64,000 bases of DNA, from assembly GCF_003255815.1 (NCBI RefSeq), contig NC_037668.1, positions 65,057,582-65,121,581 on the forward strand. Direction: 5' to 3'. The stretch is from Theropithecus gelada (taxonomy: Eukaryota > Chordata > Mammalia > Primates > Cercopithecidae). Below the pieces are notes generated by a model. It had not been told where the DNA came from. It did not search any database and saw only the letters and a program-made list of their open reading frames with translations. Of the stretch, positions 63,380-64,000 are shown piece by piece (within the stretch, counting starts at the first letter, position 1; each line of letters begins with the position of its first letter). Position numbers and translations under genes: made by a program.

Positions 63380-63775
63380 AGCTGCCTGTATCCTCGCTAC
63401 TCCACAGCCCTTGGTGCTCCCTCCGACCCTTAGGATAAAGCCCAGACTCCTCACAGCCTGGCTCCTGCTGCCCAGAGCACCTCTCTTCTCTGTCTCCCGG
63501 AAGGCCTTCCACCCTGGGACTGCCTGGCAAACTGTCATTCGCAGTTCCACTTTCTACTTATGCCACCTCCTCCAGGAAGCCCTCTCTGACCTCCTCCCTC
63601 CACCAGCCTTCACACCCATTAGCCACTTCCTCCCCTTTTCCCCTGAACATTACATACTTGCCTCTTATACTAATTCTCTGTTTATGTGTCTGCCTCCCTC
63701 CCCTCTAGACTGGGGGTTCCCGGTGGGGTGGGGGGGTCCAGGGCCCTGGAATCAATAAAGGTCTGTAGAATTAAT
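63380..63775 (+). mobile_element. L2 LINE (3' region)
   Basis: 'gataaagcccagactcctca', 'ctccaggaagccctctctga', 'ctcccctctagactgggggt' and 'caataaaggtctgtag' follow L2 order. Confidence 0.72.
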
Positions 63776-63884
63776 GAAGCCTTCTCCAACCTGCCCAGTC
63801 CAAGGAAAGCTCTTCCGCCTCTGGCTGCACCACACCAGTAGGCTGAGTGCCTCACTCAGAGCAGCAATCCCTAGGGCAAGGAAG

Positions 63885-64000
63885 AGAAATAATAACAGCT
63901 ACAACACTACTAAAGCACATGCTTACTAGGTGCCAGATGTATATTCGATTCCACGTGCTTTACATATATCAATTCATTTAACCCTCACAACATTATTATG
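63885..64000 (-). mobile_element. MIR SINE, cut by window end
   Basis: 'gcacatgcttactaggtgcc', 'gtgctttacatatatcaatt', 'tcatttaaccctcacaacat': reverse MIR running out of the window. Confidence 0.85.

Noticed and set aside
1..64000. Bacterial or phage-type operon, ribosome binding sites, attachment sites
   Set aside because: The Alu, L1PA, MIR and MaLR content shows this is primate nuclear DNA, so such features are not expected and none were seen.

Overview
This is a stretch of primate, almost certainly human, nuclear DNA. It has dozens of Alu elements (old J-type to young Y-type), a full-length primate L1 (L1PA type), MER and Tigger DNA-transposon fossils, MaLR (MST-type) solo LTRs, and many old MIR and L2 fragments. 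None of these occur together outside primates. I find no convincing protein-coding gene. The longest open frames lie in repeats or simple sequence, or are unsupported chance frames. The window reads as intergenic or intronic sequence, roughly half or more of it recognisable transposon debris, with islands of non-repeat sequence between.

Layout. 1-8.4 kb is a nested stack: an old L1M 3' end was split by a hAT-Charlie element, which was split by a 6.2-kb L1PA on the minus strand, which itself carries an AluY with the 12-base deletion that marks the Yd lineage. 8.4-12.9 kb holds L2 pieces, two back-to-back hAT elements (MER5A, MER58-like) and an Alu-in-Alu cluster. 13-24 kb is mostly single-copy DNA with three candidate conserved or regulatory blocks (about 16.6-17.0, 17.9-18.3 and 18.5-18.8 kb), a C18 run and a GATA microsatellite. 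25-27.2 kb is a second four-layer stack (L1M, AluJ, MST LTR, AluS). 28-33 kb has a 45-bp minisatellite, a repeat-free block at 29.2-29.6 kb, and a complete MER1-type hAT at 33.0 kb. 33-38 kb is old L2/MIR and unassigned sequence.

38.6-39.4 kb has the best promoter-like architecture in the window (two inverted CCAAT boxes 20 bp apart, a TATA box, a GC box), followed about 480 bp later by a consensus 5' splice donor. 41.2-44.6 kb contains a 271-bp segment duplicated in direct orientation about 3 kb away at roughly 95% identity, and a repeat-free homeodomain/octamer-rich block at 43.1-43.5 kb. 45-47 kb is an L2 split by a Tigger-type transposon that itself took two Alus. 49-52 kb has MER2, an old L1 and an MST solo LTR with a perfect 5-bp target duplication. 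55.7-58.3 kb has a 348-nt uninterrupted purine tract and, 1.9 kb away, a pyrimidine-rich expansion inside another MST LTR. 62.2-62.6 kb holds a three-armed Alu.

Limits. Repeat family names come from recognising consensus-like text by eye, and fine subfamily names are tentative. The conserved-block calls rest on absence of repeats and density of homeodomain, octamer, GATA or MEF2-like words; no alignment was possible. I found no novel biological system. The most checkable leads are the 38.6-kb promoter/exon candidate, the 3-kb-spaced duplication, the repeat-free blocks, and the paired purine/pyrimidine tracts.
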